From an uncultured Chlamydia sp. (GTDB taxonomy: Bacteria > Chlamydiota > Chlamydiia > Chlamydiales > Simkaniaceae): a DNA stretch of 64,000 nucleotides. The notes below the pieces were generated by a model. The model made no database searches, was not told the origin of the DNA, and was given only the letters and a program-made list of their open reading frames with translations. The translations under genes were made by a program, and so were the position numbers. This document shows, piece by piece, positions 19,424 through 28,750 of this stretch; within the stretch, counting starts at the first letter, position 1; each line of letters starts with the position of its first letter. Location: NCBI GenBank assembly GCA_946127115.1, contig CAMGYI010000001.1:65439-129438 (forward strand). The letters are read 5' to 3'.

Positions 19424-20233
19424 TTAGAAGCAACTTTTAATATGACTGCTTTTCATTTGATTACACGATTGTGAGTAAGGATAGAGTTGGTTATAAAGAC
19501 TATCGACCTTTTGCTGAGAGGAACATTCTACTTCGGCTTTCCCTATGATCTGAGAAATCATTGATTTCAGTTCATAGAGTTGTATTACCTTGTGTTGGGT
19601 CTTAGGTGAAAGGGTGACGTCTTTCAAGACGCATCTATCTGAGAACACGATGATCGACCAAATTGGGATTGTTTCCCCTACAATGCGCTTTAAATATTTT
19701 ATGTGTGATTCGTTTTGTCGGATTGGATTGTAAAACTGTATTTTATGACTCTTATGCCCCCTACCTCTTGGTAGAACCTGAGTCCAAGTTCTATGTATTT
19801 CATTACCAAATATCCAATAATTGTAGTTTTTACTTTCGATAACAAAAAGCCCTTTAGGATGAATCAGCACAACATCCACTTCAGTGGTACTAGCTTTTGT
19901 CTTAGGCAGATAAAGGTTGAATAGAAATCTTCCACCATCCTTCTCAAACACTCTGCTTCTCTTGTAAATTAAGTATTCACCGAATGCCCCTTTGTCTACA
20001 TCTGAAAATGGTTTCTTGGTAACTGAGTAATAAGAAGTTCTTTTATAGCGGATGCGAGAAATTAGAAACGGAAGGCAAATGAGTATGAAAACGCAAATGA
20101 TTAAGCAATAGTGTAGAGGTTGAAGCGCCATCTTTAGAGCTTGGAATTGAGGAATCGACTCGGGATCCGTCATTGAAAGCTTCATTGAAGCACATCCAGT
20201 ACATAAAAGGAGAATCCCAACAATCGTTTTCAT
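19424..20233 (-). CDS. NERD (nuclease-related domain) protein with N-terminal lipobox-like/TM region
   Basis: 269 aa; 'GAFGEYLIYKRS...STTEVDVVLIHPKGLFVIESKNYNYWIFG' matches the NERD pattern (GExxV...EIDxVLIxxxGIFVIExKNxxG). Confidence 0.75.
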   Translation of the reverse strand: MKTIVGILLLCTGCASMKLSMTDPESIPQFQALKMALQPLHYCLIICVFILICLPFLISRIRYKRTSYYSVTKKPFSDVDKGAFGEYLIYKRSRVFEKDGGRFLFNLYLPKTKASTTEVDVVLIHPKGLFVIESKNYNYWIFGNEIHRTWTQVLPRGRGHKSHKIQFYNPIRQNESHIKYLKRIVGETIPIWSIIVFSDRCVLKDVTLSPKTQHKVIQLYELKSMISQIIGKAEVECSSQQKVDSLYNQLYPYSQSCNQMKSSHIKSCF

Positions 20234-20610
20234 ATCTTATGGCGATATCCTAGTTCTTCTATCTATCACCTGTCTTAAAACCTCTCTAAAAGAAATAGTT
20301 TCTGCTAGTTATTTTTTTGGCTGTTTTTAGTTAACAATAAATATAGAGGTTATAACTATAAAAAGGAACAGCGCAATTGACTGCAAGTTAGTTTTTTCTT
20401 GGCTGTGTTGAAAAAGTGTGGCAAAAAGTTATTTATGGTGTTTAGCAACAGCATTCTGTTTGTATTCGTTAAAAACCTCTTAAACTTAGTGAAATTCAAT
20501 ATATAATTTATCAATTATAAATTATAATAAAATTTATTTTTCGTATTTTATAAATCATTTATATTTGATATAATTTATTTACTGTTTTGTTATTTAGGTG
20601 TTTTTGAAAA

Positions 20611-22179
20611 ATGGAAATAAGTTTGGTTTCAAGTGTCGATGGTATCTCATGTGCGTCAGAAATGGATGTATTTGCCGAACCTGATTGCATAGCCGAGGGT
20701 AAAGGGCACGGGAAAAAAGTCCAGAGGAATGCAAATATAGAGAGACTACGCTCGATAGGAAGAATGGCTCCGAAGGCTCATAGCGCTATCAAAGAATGTA
20801 GGAATGAACCGGCTCGGCCGGCAGTGGTTATTGATCCAAAGGAGTTACTGCATCATGCAGTTTTAGAAAGTAGAATTGATGCTGTAAGTTTCTTTATCCT
20901 AAATGGATCAGATATTAATCACGTAGATGAGGAAGGGAAAACGCCTTTAATTTATGCAATCGAGAAGAACGATGAGCAATTGACAAGACTTCTCCTTTCT
21001 TTCTCACCTAGTTTAGAGGTGATGGGCTCTAATTTTGGATATACGGCTCTGGGTATTGCCGTAATCAATAATAATCCGAAACTAGTCGAAATGCTTGTTA
21101 GAGCTGGAGCCAAGGTTAACCGTATTGATAAGCACGGGAAGACTCCTCTCCAATATGCTGTCGGAGCAAATAACCAAAAGCTTATTGAGCTTCTGCTTTC
21201 AGTCCCTCCCAAGCTTGAGTGGAAAAATTTAATAAACACAGGAACAGGAAAACATGACAACCCACTTTGTGTTTTAATACACTCAAACATAAAGCTTTCA
21301 GAAAAAATTCAGAACATTCAAATTCTTGTTCAAGAAGGGGCTGATGTAAATTATTCCTTGGCTAATAAGAAAACAGCGCTTTTTGAAGCGATTTCTCTTG
21401 GAAACTTGAAGGTGATCGAACTTCTTTGCAAGCTAGGTGCTGATGTTGACACATTTGATAGTGAATATAAGACACCTATTGATTATGCTAAGGGCTTAGG
21501 CCGTAAAGATATAGTAAACTTACTGCTTCAATATAGGGATCAAGCAAATTTAGACTGTAGATTAAATCAAGCAATACAGAGCAAAGATAAGAGACTCACT
21601 CTGAATTTAATTCGTTCTGGAGCTAATATTAATAACCGAAGAAATGCAAACAATCCTCCTTTACACAGAGTATGTATGGAAGGGGATCCGGTTTTTGCGC
21701 AGTTCCTTCTGGATAATGGAGCTAAGCTGTCTGAAGCAAATCTTCCAAATCTTCTTGAGATCATTAAAAATCAGAGTTTCAGTGGAAAAAGACTAATTGG
21801 AATGTGCGAGTTCTATTTGAAAAACGGTAGTAATCCAAATGTTTTTGACAAAGATGGGCAATCCTTGCTTTGTTTGGGAGTATTAAAAGGGAATCTTCCT
21901 TTGGTGCAGCTTTTACTTAAGTATTCTGCTAATCCGAACAGTAGCTTTCCAAGTCAATCGAATAGGACAGCAGTTTTCTACGCAGTTATTAATAATCAGA
22001 AACCCTTTGTAAGGGTCTTGTTGGAGTCGGGAGCGAATCCAAACATGAAAGACTCATCAGGGAATACTATCTTGGATTATGCTACCTCTATGGGCGCAAA
22101 GGATATGATTATCTTACTTCTTCAGTATGGGGCTGAAATAACAGCAAAAGCAAGAGGTGGTATAAAAGATGGAAATTGA
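20611..22179 (+). CDS. Ankyrin repeat protein 1
   Basis: 522 aa; multiple repeats e.g. 'EGKTPLIYAIEKNDEQLTRLLLSFSPSLEVM', 'SGNTILDYATSMGAKDMIILLLQYGAEI'. Confidence 0.88.
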   Translation: MEISLVSSVDGISCASEMDVFAEPDCIAEGKGHGKKVQRNANIERLRSIGRMAPKAHSAIKECRNEPARPAVVIDPKELLHHAVLESRIDAVSFFILNGSDINHVDEEGKTPLIYAIEKNDEQLTRLLLSFSPSLEVMGSNFGYTALGIAVINNNPKLVEMLVRAGAKVNRIDKHGKTPLQYAVGANNQKLIELLLSVPPKLEWKNLINTGTGKHDNPLCVLIHSNIKLSEKIQNIQILVQEGADVNYSLANKKTALFEAISLGNLKVIELLCKLGADVDTFDSEYKTPIDYAKGLGRKDIVNLLLQYRDQANLDCRLNQAIQSKDKRLTLNLIRSGANINNRRNANNPPLHRVCMEGDPVFAQFLLDNGAKLSEANLPNLLEIIKNQSFSGKRLIGMCEFYLKNGSNPNVFDKDGQSLLCLGVLKGNLPLVQLLLKYSANPNSSFPSQSNRTAVFYAVINNQKPFVRVLLESGANPNMKDSSGNTILDYATSMGAKDMIILLLQYGAEITAKARGGIKDGN

Positions 22180-23575
22180 TTCAATATCATCTTGTGGGGA
22201 GTTAGGAGGGAATTTAGATGCTTTTTCTATAGAGAAAGGTGAGCAATTAGAATCCAATTCTCAAGAGGGACAGGGGGTAGCAACTTTGGAGAGAATGCGA
22301 TCCGAGGCGAATATGTCTCCCCCTGTTCAGCAGGTGATAAGAGAGTTTCCTAAAAAAGAGGCAGCTATAAAGCCATTACTAAGAAATGATCCCAGAGAAT
22401 TTTTGCATCAAGCTATTTTACAAGAGGAGCTTGATATAATTTATTTTCTTTTAAGACATGGTGCGGATATCAACTACTTTGATAGTTTTGGGAAAACTCC
22501 TCTTTTATATGCGATTGAGGTAGGCAATTCGGCGCTTGTAGAGCTTATCCTTTCTTATCAGCCAGATCTAGACAGTATTTCCTCAATTAACCCAATATCT
22601 CCTTTAGAGCTGGCTTTAAAGAACTCTCGACCAGACATTGCGGTGGTGTTAATAAAATCTGGTGCCAATGTGAATACGCAATTCTCTAAAGGGCTGTCCA
22701 TTCTTTCATATTGTTGTGAAAATGGATTGATAAATTTAGCCAAGAATTTGATTAAGCTGGGTGCAACCCCGAATACAGGAGTAACTCCTGAGACTCATCC
22801 TCTTTCGTTTGCCATAAAAGCTGGAGACAAGGATTTTATTACTGCTATATTCCGCGCAGGTGCTGATGTAAATTATTTGCTTTCAGCATATGAAAATCGA
22901 ACATCTTTGTATGTAGCTACCGAGGAAAGGGACTTGAATATGGTAAGGTTTCTTATAGAAAAAGGGGGAAATCCAAATATTGGATCTTCATACCATTTTA
23001 CCCCTCTTGGGTATGCGATAGAAAATGGCTTAGAAGAAATGGCTTCGCTTTTATCAAAGCATGCATCTTCTCATGAAAAACTAGGTGCTTGGAATTTGAA
23101 TATGGGTGATACATATAAATGTATCGTTTTTGATTTTAACAAAAAGCAGCAACAATGCCAGTCAGGGGTATTTTCGGGAAGAAGATTCTTACAATTAACT
23201 GGATCAAATATTTTATCGATAAATAAAAGTGGAAGTAGTTGGTGTCAACCTATACAAGTAGTTGATTCTAAGAATATTGGCAGTGGATATATTCATGATG
23301 CACTTTATGAAGCCGTTGTAGTGGATATTGGGTTTCAAACGGATAGAACATTTGAATCCCATGATTTCCTGAAAAAAAATCGTGATAAAACTAAGGTGGA
23401 GCGGGTCAAACCTGGTGATGTCATTACTGTTCCAGGTTATTTTTTGAATGATTTCAACAACAGGATTTATAATCCTACCAAGGAGGTATGTTTTTGGTTT
23501 CAGCTAACAAACATGCTTTCAGATAAGACAAGATCCAGGTTTATCCAATATGGGATTCAAAATCGCTTAAGATAA
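22169..23575 (+). CDS. Ankyrin repeat protein 2 with a non-ankyrin C-terminal domain
   Basis: 468 aa; 'FGKTPLLYAIEVGNSALVELILSYQPDLDSI'; start overlaps the stop of the upstream paralogue. C-terminal ~160 aa lack ankyrin pattern. Confidence 0.85.
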   Translation: MEIDSISSCGELGGNLDAFSIEKGEQLESNSQEGQGVATLERMRSEANMSPPVQQVIREFPKKEAAIKPLLRNDPREFLHQAILQEELDIIYFLLRHGADINYFDSFGKTPLLYAIEVGNSALVELILSYQPDLDSISSINPISPLELALKNSRPDIAVVLIKSGANVNTQFSKGLSILSYCCENGLINLAKNLIKLGATPNTGVTPETHPLSFAIKAGDKDFITAIFRAGADVNYLLSAYENRTSLYVATEERDLNMVRFLIEKGGNPNIGSSYHFTPLGYAIENGLEEMASLLSKHASSHEKLGAWNLNMGDTYKCIVFDFNKKQQQCQSGVFSGRRFLQLTGSNILSINKSGSSWCQPIQVVDSKNIGSGYIHDALYEAVVVDIGFQTDRTFESHDFLKKNRDKTKVERVKPGDVITVPGYFLNDFNNRIYNPTKEVCFWFQLTNMLSDKTRSRFIQYGIQNRLR

Positions 23576-23604
23576 TAGATACTAGGTTAGCTTTAGGCGA
23601 TTTC

Positions 23605-24765
23605 TTAATTTTTTGATAATTTCAGTGATTTGAGGGTGTCTAGGGCCTCTTCTTGTGAGAGCTTGTTCTTTAAAATTCCCAGTTGGTGCTTTTCTTTAAA
23701 ACTTAGTTCTCCATACAAATTGAGGCCATATTCATCCCAACCAAGATCTATCAATAGGGGGAGAGCACTCAGGGAAACTTTATATAATCTATTAAGATCC
23801 CTAATGTTTACTAGCTTACCGTTGATATGATGCGTATTGCGCTTATTATTGGCTTGCTCTTTTGGGGAGGCCCACCTGACATTATTTGGTTCATAATTTC
23901 CGTGCGGATCAATTCGGTCAAGCTGATGCTTTTTAGACGGCTTTTCCCCTAGAACCGCTAAAATAGATTCTATAAACCCTTTAAGGTTTGACCATTCTGC
24001 GCAAACTGTAATCCCCACCTCTCCATAATTGTGATAATCTTTGTTTTTTTCATTAAAACATCTTTGACGCATACTATGCCAAGTGTTGTAAAGTCGATGC
24101 CTTTTTCTGTGGTAGGGAGGGATTATACCTTTAATTTTTTTCAGCTCGTTAAATGCTAGAGGAGAGCTGTTTTTTTTGGATATCCAAAAGACAGTCTTTT
24201 GATAATGAGTCAGTTTGGAATACTCAGATAAAGCTTTAATAGGCAACCCTTTTTTCAGTAACCTTCTGATAGTCGTTTCGGACATGTTATGGTTTTTTGC
24301 TAAGGTTCTGACTTCTATGAATTTCCCATTGATTCTGAAAGAATTTCTTCTGTTCTTTACCTGTTGGGATGCTAAAGTCCAAATAACATTTTCTGGTTCA
24401 TAACCTCTGTTGTTATCTATTCGTTCAAGACTGTGGCTAGGGCTTGGTCTTTTGCCAATGTCTCTTTCAAAACACTCATATGAGTTTATCCAATCGAGAC
24501 TCATTATTATGCCTCTTCCACCATAATCCTTATAATTTGGATGATTTGGGTTTGAGGTTACTGCTTTCATTCGACACCATGCTTGATATTCAGGGGTAGC
24601 TGGTCGAGAATTGGCACGACTCTTACCATGAGTGGTCGCTCCTTTTCTTCTTGCACATGAATAACATTGGGTTGACTGACCATACAGGAGAGAGCAAATA
24701 TTTACTGGCTTTTGAGTTCCGCATCCGCAGCGGCAAATTGCATATTTTTTATTTTGTTCACACAA
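23605..24765 (-). CDS. HNH/AP2-type phage-like DNA-binding (homing-endonuclease-like) protein with two tandem modules
   Basis: Module 1: YQAWCRMKAVTSNPNHPNYKDYGGRGIIMSLDWINSYECFERDIGKRPSPSHSLERIDNNRGYEPENVIWTLASQQVKNRRN. Module 2: YNTWHSMRQRCFNEKNKDYHNYGEVGITVCAEWSNLKGFIESILAVLGEKPSKKHQLDRIDPHGNYEPNNVRWASPKEQANNKRN. The reading frame stays open upstream of the listed ATG. Confidence 0.8.
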   Translation of the reverse strand: MCEQNKKYAICRCGCGTQKPVNICSLLYGQSTQCYSCARRKGATTHGKSRANSRPATPEYQAWCRMKAVTSNPNHPNYKDYGGRGIIMSLDWINSYECFERDIGKRPSPSHSLERIDNNRGYEPENVIWTLASQQVKNRRNSFRINGKFIEVRTLAKNHNMSETTIRRLLKKGLPIKALSEYSKLTHYQKTVFWISKKNSSPLAFNELKKIKGIIPPYHRKRHRLYNTWHSMRQRCFNEKNKDYHNYGEVGITVCAEWSNLKGFIESILAVLGEKPSKKHQLDRIDPHGNYEPNNVRWASPKEQANNKRNTHHINGKLVNIRDLNRLYKVSLSALPLLIDLGWDEYGLNLYGELSFKEKHQLGILKNKLSQEEALDTLKSLKLSKN

Positions 24766-25044
24766 TGAAATAACAGTCCATTTTCCATATATGCCACCGA
24801 CTATGATAGGTTCATGCTTCTTTCTTGTTGCTGGATTTTTTAGGTCTTTTGAAATTGTCCTTCCCTCTATTGCATCGAAGATATAAAAATATTGTATTCT
24901 TTATAAGAAATTCTTCTCGCCAGATTGCTACTGAAATAACGTGTTTGAGGGTACCAAAGGTGAAAAAATAAAAACAGTGCGAAATCAGAGATTGTTTCTG
25001 TTTTTTACTATACAATAGTGAAGTATTGTACAGAATAAGAGTTT

Positions 25045-26235
25045 GTGTTAGTGTTCGGTTTTAGACATAAGGCTGGGCTGATGAAAGATATTAAAGACAC
25101 ACTAAGGCCTTCAACAGGTAAAGAGTTGGAGGAGATTCAAAAGGCGCACCCAGAAGTGACGCTTGTTCCGATCAGCAAAGAACAGTTTGAAAGTTCTAAG
25201 GAGGAATTCAAAAGACAGCAGGAAGAAGAAGCTGAGTTTCCTGTTCTGAAAACAACAGTGGAAGGTCTTGATTTATTTGCTGCTAAGCAAGAGTTACAAA
25301 GAAGCCGCAGAAGCTTTATTGAGAAGCTGGAGTATACACCGATCAAAGTGGCAATAGGAGACTGGCTTAAGAATCTTCATGGAGAAACGAGGCGCAATTA
25401 TGCTTACTACATCACAGATATGATGCGGCGTAAAATTATTCCTGAGTTTGATGGTGAGGGTGAAGTATTTACGGTGGGGCATTTCAACCACTTTCCCCAT
25501 GAAAGGATGATTGATTATATTAAGACAGTTGAAGACTGGAGTGAAGGAACACGGCAGGTTCGAGCTGCATGCTATATTAGCTTTACGTCTTATCTTCAGC
25601 GTATTTCACAAGGGTGGTTTCGCAAGGCTGAAGCTTCAACCCTAGCTTCCAATAAGACTTTTTTTTCATTAAGAGACAAGTGCGAGACCAAAGCGCTTAC
25701 TCTGCATGAATGGCATAGGTTTATTGGATCTCTGTATAAGCTTAATGTGAGGGATGCTCTCATTGCAAAGACGATGCTTCAAGGGGCTAAAAGAATTTCG
25801 GAGGCGCTCTCCCTGACTCTTGACCAGATTGACTTTGAAAGCAGAATCATTCATTTCCGACAGAGCAAGACGGGGGGAACTATTCGAGAAATTCCTATCA
25901 CCTACCCAGGATCTTTCATGAAGGAGCTAAGTGATTACATCGAGAAATCAAGGGAACATCGCGGTGAGAGCCGAATCGTATTTATCACCAGTAAAGGCAA
26001 GAGTGTATACAGAACACAACTTAATGCAACGTTTGAAAAATCAAGTCTTGCTGCAAAAGTTCCAAGGGTGAATCCCCATGTTCTTAGGGCAACCTGGGTG
26101 ACCCTTGCAAAAGAACAAGGACTTCCCGACTCAGAGATAATGAAGGTAACTGGCCATACTTCTTCAAAGATGATTTATGCATATGATAAAACGAGCGCCA
26201 GTGAAAATTATTCAAAAAAATTGGTGTTTGTCTAA
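25045..26235 (+). CDS. Tyrosine recombinase of the chlamydial plasmid pGP8-D/pGP7-D family
   Basis: 396 aa; 'DWSEGTRQVRAACYISFTSYLQRISQG...INPHVLRAT..', 'DSEIMKVTGHTSSKMIYAYDKTSASENYSKK'. Closely resembles pGP8-D as I remember it ('[27 protein letters not shown]', '[31 protein letters not shown]'). Confidence 0.88.
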   Translation: MLVFGFRHKAGLMKDIKDTLRPSTGKELEEIQKAHPEVTLVPISKEQFESSKEEFKRQQEEEAEFPVLKTTVEGLDLFAAKQELQRSRRSFIEKLEYTPIKVAIGDWLKNLHGETRRNYAYYITDMMRRKIIPEFDGEGEVFTVGHFNHFPHERMIDYIKTVEDWSEGTRQVRAACYISFTSYLQRISQGWFRKAEASTLASNKTFFSLRDKCETKALTLHEWHRFIGSLYKLNVRDALIAKTMLQGAKRISEALSLTLDQIDFESRIIHFRQSKTGGTIREIPITYPGSFMKELSDYIEKSREHRGESRIVFITSKGKSVYRTQLNATFEKSSLAAKVPRVNPHVLRATWVTLAKEQGLPDSEIMKVTGHTSSKMIYAYDKTSASENYSKKLVFV

Positions 26236-27860
26236 TGCTTAAGGCTAGAGAATATCAGCTAGAAGCTTTAGAGGCTGTCTCAGAGTTTCGGTCCAATGGA
26301 ATCACAAGGCAGCTTATCAGCCTACCCACAGGATGCGGAAAGACTGTAATATTCGCACTATTAGCCAAAGAGCTGGGCATTCGCACGATAGTGTTGGCTC
26401 ACACAGAGGAGCTCATTCAGCAAGCTGTAGCGAAGTTTAAGGTGGTATCGCCAGAGGTTGATATAGGTGTTGTAAAGGCAGAGTCTGATGAGGTGGAGGC
26501 CCGAGTGGTGGTGGCTTCTGTTCAGACAGCTTCAAAGCCCAAAAGACTTTCTAAACTCAAAGAAAACGACTTTGGCCTCATGATTATTGATGAGGCCCAT
26601 CATGCGACTGCCAAATCATACACTAAAGTCATTGAAGCGTTGGGATTCTTTGAGGGCTTTCCCAAAAAGCTTTTAGTTGGTGTAACAGCAACACCAAAAA
26701 GGGGAGACGGTACAGGTCTTGGAAATATCTTTGAGGAAATTGTCTTTGAAAGGTCCATCCATACGATGATTCGAAGCGGCTATCTTTCTTCTCTCAAGGG
26801 GAAACAGGTCTTCACGCATATTGAGCTTGCAAAGGTAGGAAAAAGTAAAGGGGACTTTGTAACATCTGAGCTTTCCAAAGTGGTTAACACGCCAGCAAGA
26901 AATCGTCTCATTGTTGATCATTACATCGAGTATGCTTCAGATAGGAAGAAGGCGCTTGCTTTCTGCGCTGATGTGCAACACGCAAAGGACCTTGCTTCAA
27001 ACTTTGAAGAGAATGGAATATCTTCGAAAGCGGTTTATGGAGCCATGACCCTTGAAGAACGAACAGAGGTGCTCTCCGGTTTTTCTAGCGGGAAGTACAA
27101 GGTTGTGACCAATTGCCAGCTTTTGACTGAAGGATTTGACGAACCAGGGATCGATTGTGTGATTATGGGAAGACCTACCCAATCGACCTCTCTTTTCACT
27201 CAAATGATTGGAAGAGGAACAAGAGCATTCCCCCTCAAGCAAGACTGTTTGGTCCTTGATTTTACTGATAATGCAACAAAACACCAGCTTTGCACTGTTA
27301 ATAGCTCTCTAGATGGCGCTGTGGCCTCTCTGCTTGAGCTTCCATGCTTTCCAGAATCGATTTCTGAAGATGAGCAAGGTCAAAGCCCTGCTGAGCAAGA
27401 GATAGACGGTTCTAGCTCGTTTGATGACTTTGAAGTTGTAGAAGAAAAAGTTGAAGACATTGATTTCTTTAATCAATCCAACTTTTCGTGGTACTCGGTT
27501 GAAGATGGCTGGCATTTGATTCTTGGAAGAAATCGAGAACTGTGGGTTGAAAAAGTTGATGGAGGGTATAGGATTATAGCACAGGACCAAGGAATGGTTT
27601 TCAAACTTTCTCAGTCCCTACTTCCTCTTGGCTATGCTCTAGGGGTTGCTGAAGATTGGGCAAGAAAAAAAGCCGCAAAAAGCACGTTAGCTCGTAAAGA
27701 TGCCACGTGGAGAGGTGAACCCGCCTCAAATAAACAGTTAGCCGCTTTGTTGAAAATGGGGTTTAAATGCGACTACTTCCTGACTAAGGGAGAGGCATCG
27801 GAGATGATTGATAGGCGGATTCACCGCCGCCGCCGTGCTTTTAGAGTGAAAATAGGTTAA
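26235..27860 (+). CDS. SF2 DEAD/DEAH-box helicase
   Basis: 541 aa; Walker A 'SLPTGCGKTVIFALLAKEL', 'IIDEAHHATAKSY', 'VGVTATPKRGDG', motif VI 'QMIGRGTR'. C-terminal extension 'ASNKQLAALLKMGFKCDYFLTKGEASEMIDRR'. Start overlaps the previous stop. Confidence 0.9.
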   Translation: MLKAREYQLEALEAVSEFRSNGITRQLISLPTGCGKTVIFALLAKELGIRTIVLAHTEELIQQAVAKFKVVSPEVDIGVVKAESDEVEARVVVASVQTASKPKRLSKLKENDFGLMIIDEAHHATAKSYTKVIEALGFFEGFPKKLLVGVTATPKRGDGTGLGNIFEEIVFERSIHTMIRSGYLSSLKGKQVFTHIELAKVGKSKGDFVTSELSKVVNTPARNRLIVDHYIEYASDRKKALAFCADVQHAKDLASNFEENGISSKAVYGAMTLEERTEVLSGFSSGKYKVVTNCQLLTEGFDEPGIDCVIMGRPTQSTSLFTQMIGRGTRAFPLKQDCLVLDFTDNATKHQLCTVNSSLDGAVASLLELPCFPESISEDEQGQSPAEQEIDGSSSFDDFEVVEEKVEDIDFFNQSNFSWYSVEDGWHLILGRNRELWVEKVDGGYRIIAQDQGMVFKLSQSLLPLGYALGVAEDWARKKAAKSTLARKDATWRGEPASNKQLAALLKMGFKCDYFLTKGEASEMIDRRIHRRRRAFRVKIG

Positions 27861-27861
27861 T

Positions 27862-28497
27862 ATGTACAGAACAAAAAACTTGAATAAGCCTCAGAGTATT
27901 ATTCAAAAAACAGATAATGAATTACTTATGAATTGGATCGAAAGAAAAGTTGAGGTGTATAACGGGCTTTGCATAGGTTTTGGTAATGAGGGCTTAAGAT
28001 TTGAGCTAAAAGGTGAGGATGAAAATGCTGATGTGTATCAAGAGCTTCTTCAAGCCAAGATCTATGATACTTTTGGGGTGTCTGATATCCATGTTGCTTC
28101 AACCTTGATAACAAACTGCGTTAACAGCGTCTACTCTCACTCCTTGGAGTCCCAAACTCAAGACAAAAAAGCCTTCCTAAGGAGGTGCTTTTCCGAGGTG
28201 ATCAGTTTATTTCGAGAGTTTCGACCTAGAGATCCTTTCGAAGCCATGATGGTTTCTAAGCTGATTATTATAGACTTAACAAGTACCAGAGAGTTTATTT
28301 CTGCAAATTCTTCTGAGCATATAGACAGCAAAACAACCCATCAAAACAGAGCAATTAAGCTGTCACGGTTATGGCTAGAAATAAAAGATAAGCTGGATAA
28401 GCACAGAAAACCCAATCAGCAAATCAACGTTCAACACAATCACATCTACAATGAGGGGCAAGCGATTATCGGTTCTCAGTTGAGCACAGGGGGGTAA
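27862..28497 (+). CDS. Hypothetical phage/plasmid-like protein
   Basis: 211 aa directly downstream of the helicase; C-terminus 'QINVQHNHIYNEGQAIIGSQLSTGG' of a type seen in mobile-element proteins. Confidence 0.55.
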   Translation: MYRTKNLNKPQSIIQKTDNELLMNWIERKVEVYNGLCIGFGNEGLRFELKGEDENADVYQELLQAKIYDTFGVSDIHVASTLITNCVNSVYSHSLESQTQDKKAFLRRCFSEVISLFREFRPRDPFEAMMVSKLIIIDLTSTREFISANSSEHIDSKTTHQNRAIKLSRLWLEIKDKLDKHRKPNQQINVQHNHIYNEGQAIIGSQLSTGG

Positions 28498-28507
28498 TTA
28501 AAAAAAA

Positions 28508-28750
28508 ATGAGGGATGACCCCATGAACACTATATGCGGAGCCAAGACCAGAGGCACAGGAACCTCTTGTCAGCGATATCCAAAAGAAAATGGGAGATGT
28601 CGCCTTCATGGAGGTTTGAGCACGGGGCCAAGGACTCTAGAGGGAATTATGCGCATCAAAGAATCTAACACAATCCATGGGTGTTACTCAAAGGAGGTAG
28701 AATTAGAGAGAAGTGCATTTCGTGAATTGATCGGAAGGCTTAAGTCTTAA
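28508..28750 (+). CDS. Small HGGxSTGP-motif protein
   Basis: 80 aa: CGAKTRGTGTSCQRYPKENGRCRLHGGLSTGPRTLEGIMRIKESNTIHGCYS; Cys-rich 'CGAkTRxGxxCqr...GrCrlHGGlsTGPrT'. Confidence 0.7.
   Translation: MRDDPMNTICGAKTRGTGTSCQRYPKENGRCRLHGGLSTGPRTLEGIMRIKESNTIHGCYSKEVELERSAFRELIGRLKS

Noticed and set aside
20340-20610. AT-rich region upstream of the first ankyrin gene as a replication origin
   Set aside because: AT-richness alone; no clear iterons or DnaA boxes seen, whereas 30507-30602 has real iteron-like repeats.
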